Source: Nannochloris sp. 'desiccata'
Taxonomy: Eukaryota > Chlorophyta > Trebouxiophyceae > Chlorellales > Chlorellaceae
Length of the DNA stretch: 64,000 nucleotides
Assembly (NCBI GenBank): GCA_019044685.2
Contig: JAGTXX020000011.1
Coordinates: 620,001-684,000 of the forward strand
Direction of reading: 5' to 3'
Made by a program: the position numbers and the translations under genes. The notes under the pieces are model-generated. The model had not been told where the DNA came from and ran no database searches. It saw only the letters and a list, made by a program, of their open reading frames with translations. Below are positions 1 to 9,657 of this stretch, in pieces; positions within the stretch are counted from its first letter, which is position 1; the number at the start of each line of letters is the position of its first letter.

Positions 1-1922
1 TAACACGTCTAAAGCTCTACGAACGGTCGCATCATCAGGATTTTCTTCAGAATACACAGCATCCCTCGCAGCATCGAGCACCAACTCTTCTTTCAAAACT
101 GTATTTTCTAGTGCAGCGAGGTGTTTCTGTGCTGGGCGAAGCTGGCCACACCGTAGAAGAGCTCTACACATCTCTGCACGGATGTCTTCTATAGGCAAAG
201 CTTGTAATCCAGAAGACTGTGCAGTTCGTAAATCTGCCCAAAGATCCACCCACCGGCTTTCTGCTGGCTGTGCTCTCGCTACTCTAGCTAACAGCGTCCG
301 TACCATGATTAAAATATCATCCATGGTAGCATCTCGTACTCCACAAAGTGAGGTGGATAACCCATGTTTTGTTAATACCCGTGCTGCAGTGAGATGCCCG
401 TGGACTTGAGCTATAGTAGCTAGTAACGCCTGTTTTTCATCTTGTTCAGAAGCCGTGTCGCTCTCTGTTGCTTCAACAGCAGCGTGTAATAGCTTCTCCT
501 GTAAAGACCATGCTTCAAAGGAATGGCATGCATACGCTGCTGCGCATGCTGCGGAGGCGAGATCGCCTGCTGTTTCAAAAACAGCTGGTCGTTGAGCTTC
601 TAATTGAATAAATGCAACTACCCAAGACAAACGAGTTGCCGCTTCTGCTTCCAGTGCATGACGTACTATTTTTCTAATAGGCTTTGTTTCGGTACTCAAC
701 TGGTTTAAAAAAGGTATAATAATGCGAGGAATATCTTCCGCGAGGTCATCGCTTTCAGTAAGATGAAACAAAATTTGAAGTCTACCTACGTTATCTCGAG
801 CGGCAAATGAACCCAAATCCATTCTCCACACCGTAGCGGTACTTGGAAATAATGCGTTGCTACCTCCTTCTTGGTCGTCATTACGTTCTTCTTCATCACT
901 GCTACTATTGCCATCGTTACTGCCATTACTATTACTGCGCGCTGCGGCCAGCTTAACAATCATTAATAGCTGTTGTGCGGCTCGGTGGAGGTCCGCCACT
1001 GGTTGACTTTCCGGGCCATAATGTAACACTGCACGAGTAGTTTCTAGCAGTTCCATAGCTGCAGGGAGTTGTCCTGTAAGCCTATCTACAGACACAGCGC
1101 GTCGGCGAGCCCAGGAAGCGATTTGGGTTTCAGTTGGTGGGGAATATCTGGGAGTACCAGCTTGGACTAAATTTTCCGTCGCAGTTACAAGAGCAGCAGG
1201 AGGTGGGTTGAAACTATTGCTTTTCCCGTTGTTATTATTATTTCCCTGCTGATCTTGTTGCCGACGGAGGAGAGTATACACGCTGTTTATCTCTACCCAG
1301 TCAGATGTTCGCGGGAGCGTCGGCGGTGCTCCTTGTAAAGAAAGGATCTGACGTAATAATGATTCAATGCTCTTCGCAGCAAAAGTTTCCGGAGCACAAC
1401 TTAGAATCTCTAATATATATGGAGCTAAAGAGTAAGGATGGGAGTCTAGCAACACAGTAAGGGCTGCAAAGTTTCCACATGAAGTTGCTGATTGAGCTAC
1501 GTGTATTATGTTTGCGCTGCGAAGCTCGGTATAGAGCTGGGCATTAAAAGACCTGCGGTGCGGAGATTCAATTAAGCGAAATAATAGTTAATTATTGACA
1601 ATCTGCAGTACCATGTCCCAGTATATACCATAAAATACCACACAATACCCAATTAGATCCCCTGCACCTACCCCTGGCTTAGCTTGAGTGCAGTAGCTAC
1701 TCGATCATAGTGCTGCAATGTCTCAAGGCGGCGTAATGCCCACCACCACTCTTCATCGTTCTGAGGCGCCCATCCTGGACCTCCAGCCCTGAGGTGCGCA
1801 TCTATGAGTTCAAGGCATTTTTCCAAACCGGCCAGCTGCTCTTCAGCAGAGTCAGCAACGCTCTGGAGCGCCTGCTCAATTGATGATCGAGCTTTGGCGT
1901 CACTGATCACTGTCGCAGACAT
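1..1922 (-). CDS. Sec39-domain protein, NBAS/MIP2-like (partial, C-terminus beyond window)
   Basis: Probable subunit of the Dsl1/NRZ tethering complex, which captures Golgi-derived COPI vesicles at the ER. I read exon 1 as 1922-1672, a 119-base intron 1671-1553 (donor GTAGGT, acceptor CGCAG, phase 2), and exon 2 from 1552 to the window edge, open in frame throughout. The protein after the splice carries LLDSHPYSLAPYILEIL, close to the plant MIP2 pattern LLFKRHPYSLA as I recall it, followed by an SDWVE motif and a long helical stretch typical of Sec39. The start is ATG at 1922; an in-frame ATG at 2048 would add residues encoded by AT-rich sequence containing an acceptor-like CGCAG, so I prefer 1922. 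NBAS and MIP2 have a long N-terminal beta-propeller before this domain; here only about 84 residues precede the splice, more like yeast Sec39. SEC20, a partner of this complex, is encoded at 34109-35465. Family confident, function inferred. Confidence 0.72.
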
Positions 1923-2224
1923 CACTGCTGCGTTGTTAAATTGATCATAATATCCTATAGATTGTATTAAATGTATATCTTTAATTGCACCGGCGTTCTG
2001 AAAGTGCTTTTGTCGCTCGAGCTCACTGAGTTTGAGAAAGTAGCACAAAATAAGAATTTCTTAAAGAAAGTCATCTCCATATTTTTCAAACTTTTAAATT
2101 TTTGCACAGTAATTAATCATTGCTTTACACCTGCGAAACACAAAACTAAACTACATCTAAAACAAAAATCGAAAGCGTGATTTAAAGTGCTGTCGCGCAA
2201 GAAGAGCGTGCTCATTTTAAAGCC

Positions 2225-4781
2225 ATGAGTGGCTTCGATGGTGAGTAGCGTTGTAGACTAGGAATTTTATGGATGCAGCCATCGTTATGATATTGGAACA
2301 CTGATAGACGTCTTTTGGAATGTTGTCCATGTTACTTAATGCGTCCCTGCGACTTGAAAGATTTTGAATATTTAAACTTGATCATCCTCTTTTCGCAGAA
2401 CATGGAGTTTTCTACACTGACCAGCAGTTTGAAAATGCTGGAGCAGAAGGTGACGACTTTGCCGGCATGTCTGGACAGCAGGCTATCGCCCGTTTTGGAG
2501 AGTTCATCCGTAATTTCCAGGAAGATCGCAACACCAACGTCTATCCCTATGCGTAAGTAAATGATCCTTTTAAAGGCTTACATGCAATAATACATATAGC
2601 ATGAATCCAATCCATCCCTACTCAATGCCTGTTTTGCGTTTCCTTGACACACTTTCATTCCCAATTATTTGCTCAATTTGCAGTGATCAATTGGCCCGTG
2701 CCAAAGACCGTCTTCGCGTGGATTTGAGCCACCTTTTGCACCCTCAATACGGTGCACCTGAGCTTGCTCATGCTCTCATAGATAACCCTGCCGAGTTCTT
2801 ACCCTACTTTGAACAGGCAGCCAAGGCCGAGTCCCAACGTATTCACTCTCGCCGTGAAGATGGCTCTGAACCTGAGGTCAAAGACGTCCAGATTATGCTT
2901 TTCAAGAGCGGCCCTGGTGGAGAACTCGCAGACTCTCTTTCTATGCGTGAAATTAAGCCTGAACAGTACGTTTCTCGCCTTGTTATTGTTCCTGGCATTG
3001 TCACCTCTGCCTCCCGCCCCAAGCACAAGGCTACCAGAGTCACTCTTCAATGCCGTACCTGCAAAACTTCCAAAATCATGTTCTGCAAACCCGGTCTTGG
3101 AGGTACCATGGTGCCCCGGAAGTGCGAGGCAGGCGCTGGCCTTGATGCTGCCGCCACCGGCCGTGCCACCAACGACTGTGGCCTCGACCCCTTCATTGTC
3201 ATCGCTGACCGCGCTCACTGCTTGGATCAACAGTCTCTCAAAATGCAAGAACGCCCTGAAGATGTTCCGACTGGCGATCTCCCTCGTTCTATGCTCTGTT
3301 TGGTCGATCGCAAGCTCTGTGGTACCATTTCCCCAGGTACTCGTGTCACCGCTGTTGGGATCCTTTCCATTTTCCAGTCTAAAGATGCTGGTCGTCGTAC
3401 CGGCGACCAGAGTAAAAACGTCGCTGTTCGTCAACCATACCTCCGTATTGTGGGCTTCCAGGAAGATGTTTTGAATGGCGATACCGCTCGTCGTCCTACG
3501 TTTAGTGTCGATGAAGAAGCAGCCTTTCGGGAGTTTGCAGGCACTCCCGGCGCAACTGAACGCATTTTTGGCCGTATCGCACCCCAGATTTTTGGATATG
3601 AAGACATTAAAAAAGCTATTGCATGCTTATTGCTTGGTGGAGCTCGTAAAAGAATGCCTGATGGTACATATCGTCGTGGAGATATCAACGTTTTACTCAT
3701 CGGTGATCCATCTACCGCAAAATCTCAATTTTTGAAATTCACTTCAAAAACTGCTCCGATCGCTGTGTATACTTCCGGAAAAGGATCCTCCGCTGCTGGT
3801 TTAACGGCTTCGGTTATCAGAGATCCCTCCTCTCGTGAATTTTTCCTCGAGGGAGGTGCCATGGTGTTGGCAGACGGGGGCGTTGTCTGCATCGATGAGT
3901 TTGATAAGATGCGTCCTGAAGATCGAGTAGCCATCCATGAAGCTATGGAACAGCAAACTATTTCCATCGCTAAAGCTGGTATCACGACAATGCTTCGTTC
4001 TCGTACCTCTGTGCTCGCAGCAGCAAATCCTCCTTCAGGTCGGTATGATGATTTGAAATCCGCTCAAGAAAATATAGACCTTCAGAGTACTATCTTATCC
4101 CGTTTTGATCTGATCTTCATCGTTCGAGATGAGCGATCTATGGAAAAGGATCTCATGATTGCCAAGCACGTCTTGGGTGTCCATCGTGCTGCTGGAGCAG
4201 CAGCTGATGTCGATGAAGCTGACGAAAGAAAGGAAGAAGAATTCTTAAAACGTTATGTAGAGTTCTGCCGTACCCACTGCTCCCCTCGTTTAACTGATTC
4301 TGCCTGCAAACTACTGTCTAATGAATATGTCGAGCTCCGTACAGAAGCTAAACGTGCTGCTGCGAGTACTTCTGACGATGGTTCTGACATACCAGCGGTA
4401 CCGGTTACTGTCCGTCAGTTGGAAGCTATGGTGCGTATTGCCGAATCGCTGGCCAAAATGACTTTGCAAACTACTGCAACTGAAGCACACGTTCGTCAAG
4501 CATTGGAGCTGTTCCGTGCGTCTACTATGGATGCCGTTCGCTCCGGTTTAATGGACGTTGCTGTCTTCACCGAGGAGCAAAGATCGGAGGTACACCGTGT
4601 TGAAGAACAGGTACGGAGACGTGTTGCCATCGGTGCGTTTGTAGCTGAACGTAAGCTTGTAGATGAGTTGGTTCGTGTTGGATTTGCCGAGTCAATGGTC
4701 CGTAAGGCGTTGTTGTTCCTGCAAGCGAATGGAGATTTTGAATACAGGCGCGAGCGGAGATTGGTGCATCGCTTGAAATAA
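2225..4781 (+). CDS. MCM5: DNA replication licensing factor MCM5
   Basis: Subunit of the MCM2-7 replicative helicase, in the nucleus. Exons 2225-2240, 2399-2552 and 2684-4781, joined in phase by GTGAGT/CGCAG and GTAAGT/TGCAG introns, give 755 residues, normal for MCM5. The first exons supply the usual MCM5 start (MSGFDEHGVFY, then FGEFIRNFQEDRNTNVYPY). A zinc-binding region with CxxC and two later Cys lies around residues 180-225. The AAA+ core has Walker A GDPSTAKS near 397, Walker B VCIDEFDKM near 458 and the arginine finger LSRFD near 528. A winged-helix-like tail ends the protein. The internal ATG at 2601 lies inside the second intron and is not the start. It is transcribed away from the Sec39 gene, with about 300 bases between the two starts. 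Confidence 0.95.
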
Positions 4782-5052
4782 AAGTAGATACATAATAGCT
4801 TTATCATGAAAATCTTTACTATATTTGTGGCCATAAGATCTGTCTTCTTTTCACGTACCATCGATATCACCCTTCTTCGTTCCCTGCTTTCTTCTTCTGG
4901 AGAGAGGGAAGCAAGGAGCAGAACTTTTTTTTTTGTTCTGTTCTTATTAACTTTTCTGACTGTGCTCAAACGCCTTTATGTTATTCCATTTGTAACTGAC
5001 TGATAACTAATTCTCATAGCCTTCTTACATAAACAATGATGAAATAGAAAGA

Positions 5053-5721
5053 TTACTTCTTCAGATTACTAATAAATTCAACTACTTGCCCGAAGCTATC
5101 TCCAGACTTGACTCCATTTTCCAAAAGCAAAATTTTACCGCCCTTCTCAATCACTAAATGAGACCTAACAACATTCTGAGGCTCTTTGAAGGCTCCAAAG
5201 GCCTTGAGAGCGGCACCGTCAGTGTCGGTAAGTAACAAATACTGCAAGTTTTCCTTGATCTTCCAATCAGTTTGGCTTTGAGGTGGGTCGAAGGAAAGTC
5301 CGTAGACCTCATACCCAGCTTCTTTCATCAAATCGTAGTTATCGCGGAATCCACAAGCTTGCACAGTGCAACCAGAGGTTGCAGCCTTGGGGTAGGCAAA
5401 GATGACAACTCCCTGGTCCTTGCAAATTTGAGAAAGATTCACTTCTTTCTCCTCATTTGTCAGCAAGGTGGCATTGACGGAGCTGACATTGTCTCCTACA
5501 GCCATTTTTGAGTCAGAGGCAGCAGTGCTCGCCATGATCGCAGGATTTCTGGACCCGAAAGCTTTATTTTGCATGGATTTGCGCTTAGGGGCGATGGTGC
5601 TCAAGGCATTATTTTCAAATGAGGGTGTAGGTGAAGTTGATGATCTAAGAGCGACAAGCCGGAGAGACTGGCCACGCCCACCTAAGGAAGGATTGACACG
5701 TGTAATGGGTGCAGTAATCAT
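5053..5721 (-). CDS. Peroxiredoxin Q/BCP, plastid-type leader (tandem copy 1)
   Basis: Thiol peroxidase of the BCP/PrxQ class, reducing hydrogen peroxide and organic peroxides through thioredoxin. 222 residues. The catalytic block is YPKAATSGCTVQACGFRD, with the peroxidatic Cys near 118 and the resolving Cys five residues on (near 123), the PxxxTxxC signature of the class, and a conserved Arg in the VVRSHLV segment. The first about 70 residues are rich in Ser, Thr, Arg and Ala and look like a plastid transit peptide; they include APKRKS, which in the neighbouring paralog is the mature N-terminus. A TGTAA element on the coding strand lies about 24 bases after the stop. It is a head-to-tail duplicate of the gene at 6042-6596. 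Plastid location is inferred. Confidence 0.9.
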   Translation of the reverse strand: MITAPITRVNPSLGGRGQSLRLVALRSSTSPTPSFENNALSTIAPKRKSMQNKAFGSRNPAIMASTAASDSKMAVGDNVSSVNATLLTNEEKEVNLSQICKDQGVVIFAYPKAATSGCTVQACGFRDNYDLMKEAGYEVYGLSFDPPQSQTDWKIKENLQYLLLTDTDGAALKAFGAFKEPQNVVRSHLVIEKGGKILLLENGVKSGDSFGQVVEFISNLKK

Positions 5722-6041
5722 GATTAAATTTTAAAAATTGACGACAATGAGTAGATCATCGCCCTAAATAGTTGGCTTTTCTTCAAGCCACCAACGACTT
5801 CCATACCTTAACCCTAAAACTGATGAGGCAATCTGAATGGTATCTGATTCTCTTCTTGTTTGTATAAACTTATCACAAAGGAGGTAATTGCATGCATTAA
5901 AGACAATATATATCAATATATCAATAAAATAGAAGAAAGGCCCTCTGCCAGCCAAGAGGCGGCAACTGCAGTCGTCTTACACAAAGCACCCAAACTTGGC
6001 TTGAAAATCCCCGAAAAAGAGCGATTTCTTCGGTTATTGGT
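5722..6041. other. Intergenic spacer between the peroxiredoxin copies
   Basis: 320 bases upstream of copy 1 and downstream of copy 2, AT-rich, without a convincing ORF. The part nearest copy 1 (about 5722-5775) resembles the sequence at about 6724-6785 upstream of copy 2: both contain AATTGACGA and then ATCATCG followed by CCTAAA. The duplicated unit therefore included promoter sequence. Confidence 0.6.
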
Positions 6042-6596
6042 TTAGTTCAGGGTAGTTACAAACTTGACCGCCTCATTAAAACTATCAGCAGGGGAAATTT
6101 GATTACGGATTTCCAAAACTTCACCCCCTTTGGCGATGATGAAATGAGATCTGATAACATTTTTGGGCAATTTAAAGGCTCCAAATGCCTTGAGAGCGAC
6201 ACCATCAGCATCAGTAAGTAAAGAATATGGAAGATTTTGCTTGATTTTCCAGTTTGTCTGGCTTTTTGGCTTGTCGAATGACATGCCAAATACCTCGAAA
6301 TTTTTGTCAGTTATCTTTGAATAGTTGTCCCGAAACCCACAAGCTTGCTTAGTGCACCCAGGAGTAGCAGCACGAGGGTAGGTAAAGATCACGATTCCCT
6401 TGTCTTTGGTGAGTTCCGACAGAGTTACTTCTTTCTCGTCGTTGGTTAGCAAAGTCACGGAGACGGAGCTGACGTTATCTCCTACCGACAGTTTGGAGCC
6501 AGCCTTGGCTTTCTTGGGAGCAGCGGCTTTCTCTTCGATCGCATGGTCACCGGCTTCGGCAGCCTTGGCATCTGTGGATTTGCGTTTAGGGGCCAT
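6042..6596 (-). CDS. Peroxiredoxin Q/BCP, nuclear/cytosolic-type N-terminus (tandem copy 2)
   Basis: Second PrxQ/BCP thiol peroxidase, 184 residues from the ATG at 6596, which has a strong context (ATCATGGCC). The catalytic block is YPRAATPGCTKQACGFRD with Cys near 81 and 86. The N-terminus is Lys-rich (MAPKRKS, then PKKAKAGSK), like a nuclear localisation signal and like the fungal nuclear peroxidase Dot5 (recalled). The open frame continues upstream to 6650, but those residues are hydrophobic and run through a T-rich tract, so I reject the longer start. Upstream bases 6597-6724 align with the transit-peptide coding part of copy 1; an ATG at 6724 is followed by a stop at codon 26. An intron ending in a T-tract plus AG near 6612 could join that ATG in frame, but its donor would be poor. 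Confidence 0.88.
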   Translation of the reverse strand: MAPKRKSTDAKAAEAGDHAIEEKAAAPKKAKAGSKLSVGDNVSSVSVTLLTNDEKEVTLSELTKDKGIVIFTYPRAATPGCTKQACGFRDNYSKITDKNFEVFGMSFDKPKSQTNWKIKQNLPYSLLTDADGVALKAFGAFKLPKNVIRSHFIIAKGGEVLEIRNQISPADSFNEAVKFVTTLN

Positions 6597-6865
6597 GATG
6601 CTCGAGTTGACTAAAAAAAAGAAGTGGGTGAATTTGATTGCAATGATCAAACAGCCAAACGAGTTAAATGGCTACGCGCGTCGAGGCAAGAATTGATGGG
6701 TATAATAGGTGTAACAAAAAGCATCAAATTTTGGCAATTGACGAGAGCTGCTTGATCATCGGCCTAAACATGTGGCTTGAAGAAAAAGACTTCATTTGAA
6801 TTTGAAAAGTTCGTATAAAGGCCTTCTTAATGAAATTTGCATATGTGGAATAATTATAGAAAATA

Positions 6866-8619
6866 ATGTATACTCGGGGTTTTGCGCTCGGGAGCCCTGT
6901 GCTCACAGGCCCACCAAATCACTTGTCCATCACTAGATTAAGAGGAGCACCCACAAGGCTAGTTGCCAATGCATCGCCCTCACAAGATAAAGACAAATCA
7001 CAAGAAGTCGCGAGCGTTGTGGGTATCGATCTCGGTACAACAAACTCTGCCATCGCAGTGAGTATTTATTCAATCTTTGATTTCCACTACTGCCGCTTAC
7101 TTTTTCTGCCGCCTTCAAGGATTCCCTCCTATCCAACCCCAAATCTCTCTCTCTACGTAACGTTTAAAACCTCTCTTAAATTCTGATATAGATGATTGAG
7201 TTCAACGAACCTGTTATCATCCCTAATCAAGAAGGGAAACTCACAACCCCATCCGTCGTCGGCTTCCGCTCTGATGGCAGCATTCTGGTTGGAGCCCAAG
7301 CTCAACGCCAAGCAGCAGTCAACCCTGCCAACACTTTCTATTCCGTCAAACGATTTGTCGGTAGAGAATATGATGACGCCCTTGAAGATGTAGAACGTGT
7401 TGCTTATGGAGTGATGCATGATCCAGATGGCACTGGAGCAGTTACACTTAAATGCGATCATGCGGAAGATGGTTCTCTGTACCCCGAAGAAATTTCTGCG
7501 TACGTCATAGCCAAATTAGTGTACGCAGCAGAAGAGTATAAAAACACCCCGGTAACGAAAGCAGTCATCTCGGTGCCTGCTTATTTTAACGACGAGCAAA
7601 GAGAAGCAACAGCCACAGCGGGAAGACTAGCAGGGCTTGAAGCTGTCCGTATCATGCGGGAACCTATTGCAGCAGCGTTAGCGTATGGATTGAGCGCCGA
7701 AGAAGATCAAACTGTTCTTGTTTTTGATCTTGGAGGGGGCACATATGATGTTAGTTTGCTTGAAGTCGGGGGCGGTGTAATTGAAGTTTTGTCGACAGGA
7801 GGCGACCCTCATCTCGGAGGTGACGACTGGGATGCAGCTATTGCCTCATGGCTTATTTCAGAGCATTTAAAACCAGCAGGGGTAGATTGTACAAACCCTG
7901 GTATATTAGCCAATTTAAAGGCAATTGCAGAAGCGGCAAAAATAAAATTATCAACTGAAGACAAGGTGGTGATTCGAATGCCTGTTGGAGGTGGAATAGA
8001 AGCTGTACTTACACGACAAATGTTCGAAGGTATGACTGCAGATTTATTTAGAAGAGCGAGGTTGCCATTGGACCAAGCATGCTGGCAAGCAGGTGTTGAC
8101 TTGGGGACAGCTGTCCGAGAATTTGATGATGCGGTCAAATCAGTAAAGAAAGGAGGAAAAGGTGGGTCGGGAAACCGTTCCGGTGCAAGTGCAGCTGCAG
8201 ATTTAGCAGCCTCAGGAGCCCCAGAAATCAGACCAAAGAGGAGAATGCCGGTGACCGAGGTCTTACTAGTTGGTGGCGCTACCAGAATGCCAGCTGTACG
8301 CAGATTTGTACGGAATATGACTGGTATAGAGCCACGTGATAGCGCTGTAGATCCAGATTTAGCTGTAGCATTAGGTGCTGCAGTACAAGCAGGTATTTAT
8401 GAGGGGCAATTATCTGATTTGATGGTTATGGATGTGTGGCAAGCGAGTTTGATGAGAGCCTATGCTCGACAGGTGGCTGCGGAACAAGAAGCAGCAGCTG
8501 CGGCGGCGGCCGGAGAGGAAGTAAAGAGCGGCGGGGCTGTTGGCGAAGGGGCTAATGAGAGTGAAATTGATGGATGGGATGATGAGGAGCTAGGTGAAGT
8601 AGAAGACAAAGTTAGTTAA
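6866..8619 (+). CDS. Hsp70-family ATPase-domain protein lacking the substrate-binding domain
   Basis: Two exons, 6866-7057 and 7192-8619 (donor GTGAGT, acceptor TATAG, phase 0), give 539 residues. The three Hsp70 nucleotide-binding signatures are present: GIDLGTTNS near 53, VFDLGGGTYD near 241 and LLVGGATRMP near 422. After the ATPase domain (about 52-445) there is only an Ala/Glu-rich acidic tail, not the peptide-binding beta-sandwich and lid, so it is about 100 residues shorter than a chaperone DnaK. An inserted Lys/Gly/Ser-rich loop sits near residue 385. Known ATPase-only relatives include human HSPA13 and some truncated plant Hsp70s. The first 50 residues look like an organelle transit peptide, plastid by inference. 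Whether it refolds proteins cannot be told. Confidence 0.85.
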
Positions 8620-8814
8620 GCTAGCGGGAAGTTTCTCGGCCATGTCTCAACCAAGGACAATAGGTGTTATGTTTGATGCAATAAATGCACGTTTTATCTA
8701 ATATTGGTTTATATGGTTGTAAAACATGGTAAGTATATATCATAATGCATGTATAGAAAAAACAAGTAGGGCGCCTTTCCTTCTATTATTTACGAGAGTT
8801 GCTCTTCTTGTGTT

Positions 8815-9428
8815 TCAACGTTTTCCTTGAGATCTCTCTTGCTCTTCAAAGATCCTATGCACTAGGTCATCTTTTTTGCCGCTAATAGGAATACTCCAGG
8901 CTTTTAAGATAGCTTGCAAGTCTTTTATTGTTTTCTTTGAAAGAAGTTCTATGGTGTATTCCGTTTCGGCAGGTGGCAAAGTACTAGGGCCTGCTTGCGC
9001 AGGTGCATTACTAGGACCAGCATCTGAAGCGCCTGTTCCCTTTTTCGCAGGCTTGCTGCCTTCTCCATCTGCTGCCCCCTCTGCCGGACGCTTGCCCTTG
9101 TCTGCAGGCTGGCGGGTGGTTTTCTTCTTCATTCCGTCTTCCTTAGCTTTCCGACTTTGCAAAGATTTAATCAGAAGACTCGTAGGGTCAGTCTTTACTA
9201 CTTGATCGGGAGGAGGTGCTGTGTTATGAGCGGCAATATAAGGCACAGGAGCTGAGACAAAAGCTGAACCAGGCTGAACCGACGTGAGCAATCCTCTGTA
9301 TTGCAAGGAAAAAATAGATGAGAAGAGGTTGAAACATGAGTTGGGGTAGACAATAGGAGTAAATAGCACGTGGAAGAGCAATGGAGAGGCGTTACGTACC
9401 TAGAAGGCAAGTTTTTTAAAAAATCCAT
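8815..9428 (-). CDS. DDA1-like protein with C-terminal SAP domain
   Basis: Exon 1 is 9428-9400 and exon 2 is 9295-8815 (donor GTACGT, acceptor TACAG, phase 2), giving 169 residues. The N-terminus (MDFLKNLPSRG) and the segment TAPPPDQVVKTDPTSLLIK match DDA1, the small DDB1- and DET1-associated subunit of CUL4 ubiquitin ligases; animal DDA1 starts MADFLKGLP and plant DDA1 has a PPPDQV motif (recalled). A Lys/Ala/Pro-rich linker follows. The last about 40 residues form a SAP helix-turn-helix (LSKKTIKDLQAIL, then GKKDDLVHRI), a DNA- or RNA-binding fold. Likely role: nuclear CUL4-DDB1 ligase accessory factor with its own nucleic-acid contact. The splice removes an alternative longer start inside the intron. 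Confidence 0.7.
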
Positions 9429-9657
9429 GGTGTAAAAAATAAATCTTTAAAATCGTGGTTCAAAACTTGCTCTGGTGCCCTCGTCGCCTAAATAATCGGC
9501 TCTGTCAAGTTCCTATATACGTGGGTATTTTATTTTTATGGCGTTCGAGTAGGCTTCCTTTGCTGAAAAAGACATTTAGAGTTCGTTTTCTTCTGTTCGG
9601 TGACACTATTTGGACAAACAAACTTCACTGAACGACTGTACTTCAAATTTTCCAAAT

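Noticed and set aside
2799..3474. Two ORFs of more than 210 codons on either strand inside MCM5
   Set aside because: They overlap the zinc-binding region of MCM5 and follow its codon bias; no independent coding sign.
6647..6649. In-frame TGA in the copy 2 peroxiredoxin leader as a possible selenocysteine codon
   Set aside because: It lies in a leader region, not at the catalytic Cys, the frame shifts afterwards, and the downstream ATG has a good context. A lost transit peptide is the simpler reading.
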